Of a stretch of 64,000 nt of DNA, positions 62,130-64,000 are shown piece by piece. The notes under the pieces are model-generated. The model saw nothing but the letters and a program-made list of their open reading frames with translations, was not told the DNA's origin and did no database searches. Each line of letters begins with the position of its first letter. Positions within the stretch are counted from its first letter, which is position 1. The DNA comes from Trichobilharzia szidati (Eukaryota > Platyhelminthes > Trematoda > Strigeidida > Schistosomatidae). Location of the stretch: contig OX235272.1 in NCBI GenBank assembly GCA_944472155.2, forward strand, positions 83,210,020-83,274,019. Direction: 5' to 3'. Both the position numbers and the translations under genes were made by a program.

Positions 62130-62615
62130 ACAAAGGTAGGAATTCCATGTTGACTGTTGATTTTTCTCACATCACGTCTAGGTTGTGTTTCGATGGTTGA
62201 GATATGCGGGTGGTCCAGTTTCAATTACTGGTTGATGCACTCGTGGATCTCGCTTAGTTTACTAGCTCATAATTCTTGCTGACACAGTTTTAACCCCACC
62301 TTTCAGGGAATATTCTTCTTGATTCTAAGTAGTCTTCTCGTACTCAGACTGGACTGTACAGCTGTCAAACAGCAGTGTTGAGATAATTTTGATTGTTTTG
62401 ATGTTATTATGGTTGAATAGAACCACATAGATACATCGATGAATAATCGTTTTCTTGCCATCTTTTGAGCGTTTCATGACTATGTGTGTCTCGAGGAAGT
62501 TTCGGATAGTGAAGCAGCAGAACGCAGAGATCAGTTTCCTGTGTGCAGACCACATGAAGTCAGTTTCCGTCATGACAACTATAAGACTGAAGAGATTTTG
62601 TTTTAGTTTTCGAAT
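62130..62615 (-). repeat. Family X copy
   Basis: Plus reading: TTTTAACCCCACCTTTCAGG, GTTGAATAGAACCACATAGAT, CATCTTTTGAGCGTTTCATG, GTGTGCAGACCACATGAAG. This is the fourth copy in 2.8 kb with alternating orientation. Confidence 0.65.
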
Positions 62616-63309
62616 TTAGAACTTTTGAAGTTTTGCTTGTAAAGGTATTAAATGTCACTTTTGTTGAATTTACTTACTTGGTTCCCATGACTGCGTGTTA
62701 TTGCTAAAGTCCAATATAGCGGTAACAGTTTTTGTCGATACAAAGTTGAAGAGAATTTTGAAAAGTAGTCTTTTTTCTTCAACCATCCCTCCGTCCTCCG
62801 ACACCAAACAAAACAGCTCATAAAACTCATGCAGAAGAACGCATGCAACGGAGAAACATACCTGAAGAACACCAAACAAAAAGAAAATTTTCTATACTTG
62901 ATATACACTCAGTTTATAGATAAATTATTTACTCTAAGTCGTATATTTATGCATAACTATATTACAATACAAGTTGTGTTAAAAAACACACAACACAAAA
63001 CAACAATCAGTTCCCATGTGTATTGCAAAGTACTGAAGAAAAGAAAAAGAAAAAATTCCTGACATTTCCATTTCTCTTACCACTTTTATAGTGGTTAGTG
63101 TTAGATGTTATGCTTATGCAAAAATGAACAAAGAATTCATTGATTCAAATAAATGTGTTATTCTGTCTGCGTCTTTACTCTATTGTTAGTTATGAAAGCT
63201 TAGAAAATATTTTACAAGTTAGGGGATTCATGTAAAATTATGCGATATTTTATTGCGGTTCGCGCTAGTGACTAAAGTTTGTAAGCCAGTATAACAGTAA
63301 TACTACGCT
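62616..63309. other. No gene seen
   Basis: AT-rich spacer. The overlapping frames on both strands at 62650-62910 have no recognisable domain. Confidence 0.45.
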
Positions 63310-63450
63310 TCGTAGTTTATATAGCGATTTATTGGGGCAGAGTCGCTAGTCTCACCGCCAACCTTCCCTCTTTCCTTGGGCTCAGGACCGGCTAGTAAAC
63401 TAGCGAACTAGTAAACTAGGCGAGGGTTGGTCCGGCAAGATGGATTCGAA
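63310..63450 (-). mobile_element. SINE-B fragment
   Basis: Plus reading: GCGATTTATTGGGGCAGAGTC, TCACCGCCAACCTTCCC, TCTTTCCTTGG, then a head remnant (GGTCCGGCAAGATGGATTCG). A small duplication (CTAGTAAACTAGCGAACTAG then TAAACTAG) lies inside. Confidence 0.55.
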
Positions 63451-63454
63451 CCAC

Positions 63455-64000
63455 CGATCAATCACTGTCAACGGAATAAATTTGGAAGAGGTCACTTCCT
63501 TCACTTATCTAGGCAACATCGTTTCAACTATAGTCACACGTCACGGATGAAGATGTTGAAACCAGATTCTGAAAGGCAAGACACACCTTTGTTACCCTGA
63601 TATCACTTTGTAAATCTGCTGCATTCAGCTTAAACAATAAAAATCGAATTATCAACACCAATTTTAAGTCAATCACTGCTTTTGTATGAGTCAGAAACTT
63701 TGGGATGTCGTCATGAAAAGCATTTCCAACAGGCTGCCGTATAATCTGATCAATAGCTGTCTTCGTTGAACAGAAAGCGCTGGCAACAAATAACTCTGAG
63801 AACGAACCAGTCAGGGACCTGTTCCTCGACAAAATGTCCCGAGGGAAATGCATATGAGTCGAAGACACGCTGAGGAAGCCGTTGATTGATATCGTGTTCC
63901 GGGGCGTCCCTCAAGTGGAGCCGGAGTGAGGAACGACAAGCTGGGCGTGGATCCCAGGATAACATGAAGGAGATAATGTCGTGGATCCAACCCAAGGGGA
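63455..64000 (+). pseudogene. RTE-clade LINE piece, cut by window edge
   Basis: Broken frames give ITVNGINLEEVTSFTYLGNI, FNTNFKSITAF-like, MSQKLWDVVMKSISNRLP-like and the following ENEPVRDLFLDK region, collinear with the RTE C-terminus. It continues past 64000. Confidence 0.7.

Noticed and set aside
1..64000. CRISPR array, bacterial operons, ribosome binding sites or prophage
   Set aside because: No regularly spaced short repeats, no long tightly packed frames, and the repeats are eukaryotic SINE, LINE and PLE types.

Overview
The window looks like AT-rich, intergenic or intronic DNA from a parasitic flatworm, most likely a Schistosoma blood fluke or close relative. This rests on (i) several copies of a tRNA-headed SINE carrying the Sm-alpha type hammerhead ribozyme typical of schistosomes, (ii) many pieces of an RTE-clade LINE resembling the schistosome SR2 group and of a CR1-like LINE resembling SR1, and (iii) many Penelope-like element (PLE) pieces with GIY-YIG endonuclease. 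Family names come from recall of sequence style; no search was run. I see no intact host protein gene, no rRNA and no functional tRNA gene. All recognisable coding sequence is broken retroelement ORF.

Layout: 1-4.9 kb holds SINEs, an inverted pair of PLE pieces and a long open PLE endonuclease end. 5-16.6 kb alternates an unclassified repeat (family X), SINE-A copies, three RTE pieces, two PLE pieces, a CR1 piece and an LTR-like piece. 16.9-26.6 kb is mostly SINEs, including an inverted/direct SINE-D cluster and an inverted Sm-alpha pair, plus a PLE piece ending in a hammerhead-like motif. 27-36.3 kb holds PLE tails, an RTE copy split by a PLE tail, and a CR1 3' end. 36.9-50.9 kb holds SINEs, a folded PLE interrupted by an LTR-like sequence, the longest PLE (RT plus endonuclease, 45.4-47.7 kb) and the best palindromic SINE-A with an almost complete hammerhead. 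51.4-53.5 kb is a CR1 RT piece flanked by inverted repeats. 55.7-59.2 kb has a large inverted RTE pair. 59.8-62.6 kb has four alternating family X copies. The window ends inside another RTE piece.

The repeats show a common theme. At least three tRNA-headed SINE families (Sm-alpha, SINE-A, SINE-D) and the PLE tails carry hammerhead-like folds, and many elements sit as inverted pairs. SINEs have no enzymes of their own; the RTE, CR1 and PLE families are the plausible sources of reverse transcriptase, which is inference. The most notable observation is SINE-A: about thirty copies, mostly with a hammerhead changed at one essential core base, a few with the full core, often arranged as head-to-head palindromes. 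SINE-A, -B, -C, -D and family X are working names used only here. Element edges are by eye and may be off by tens of bases.
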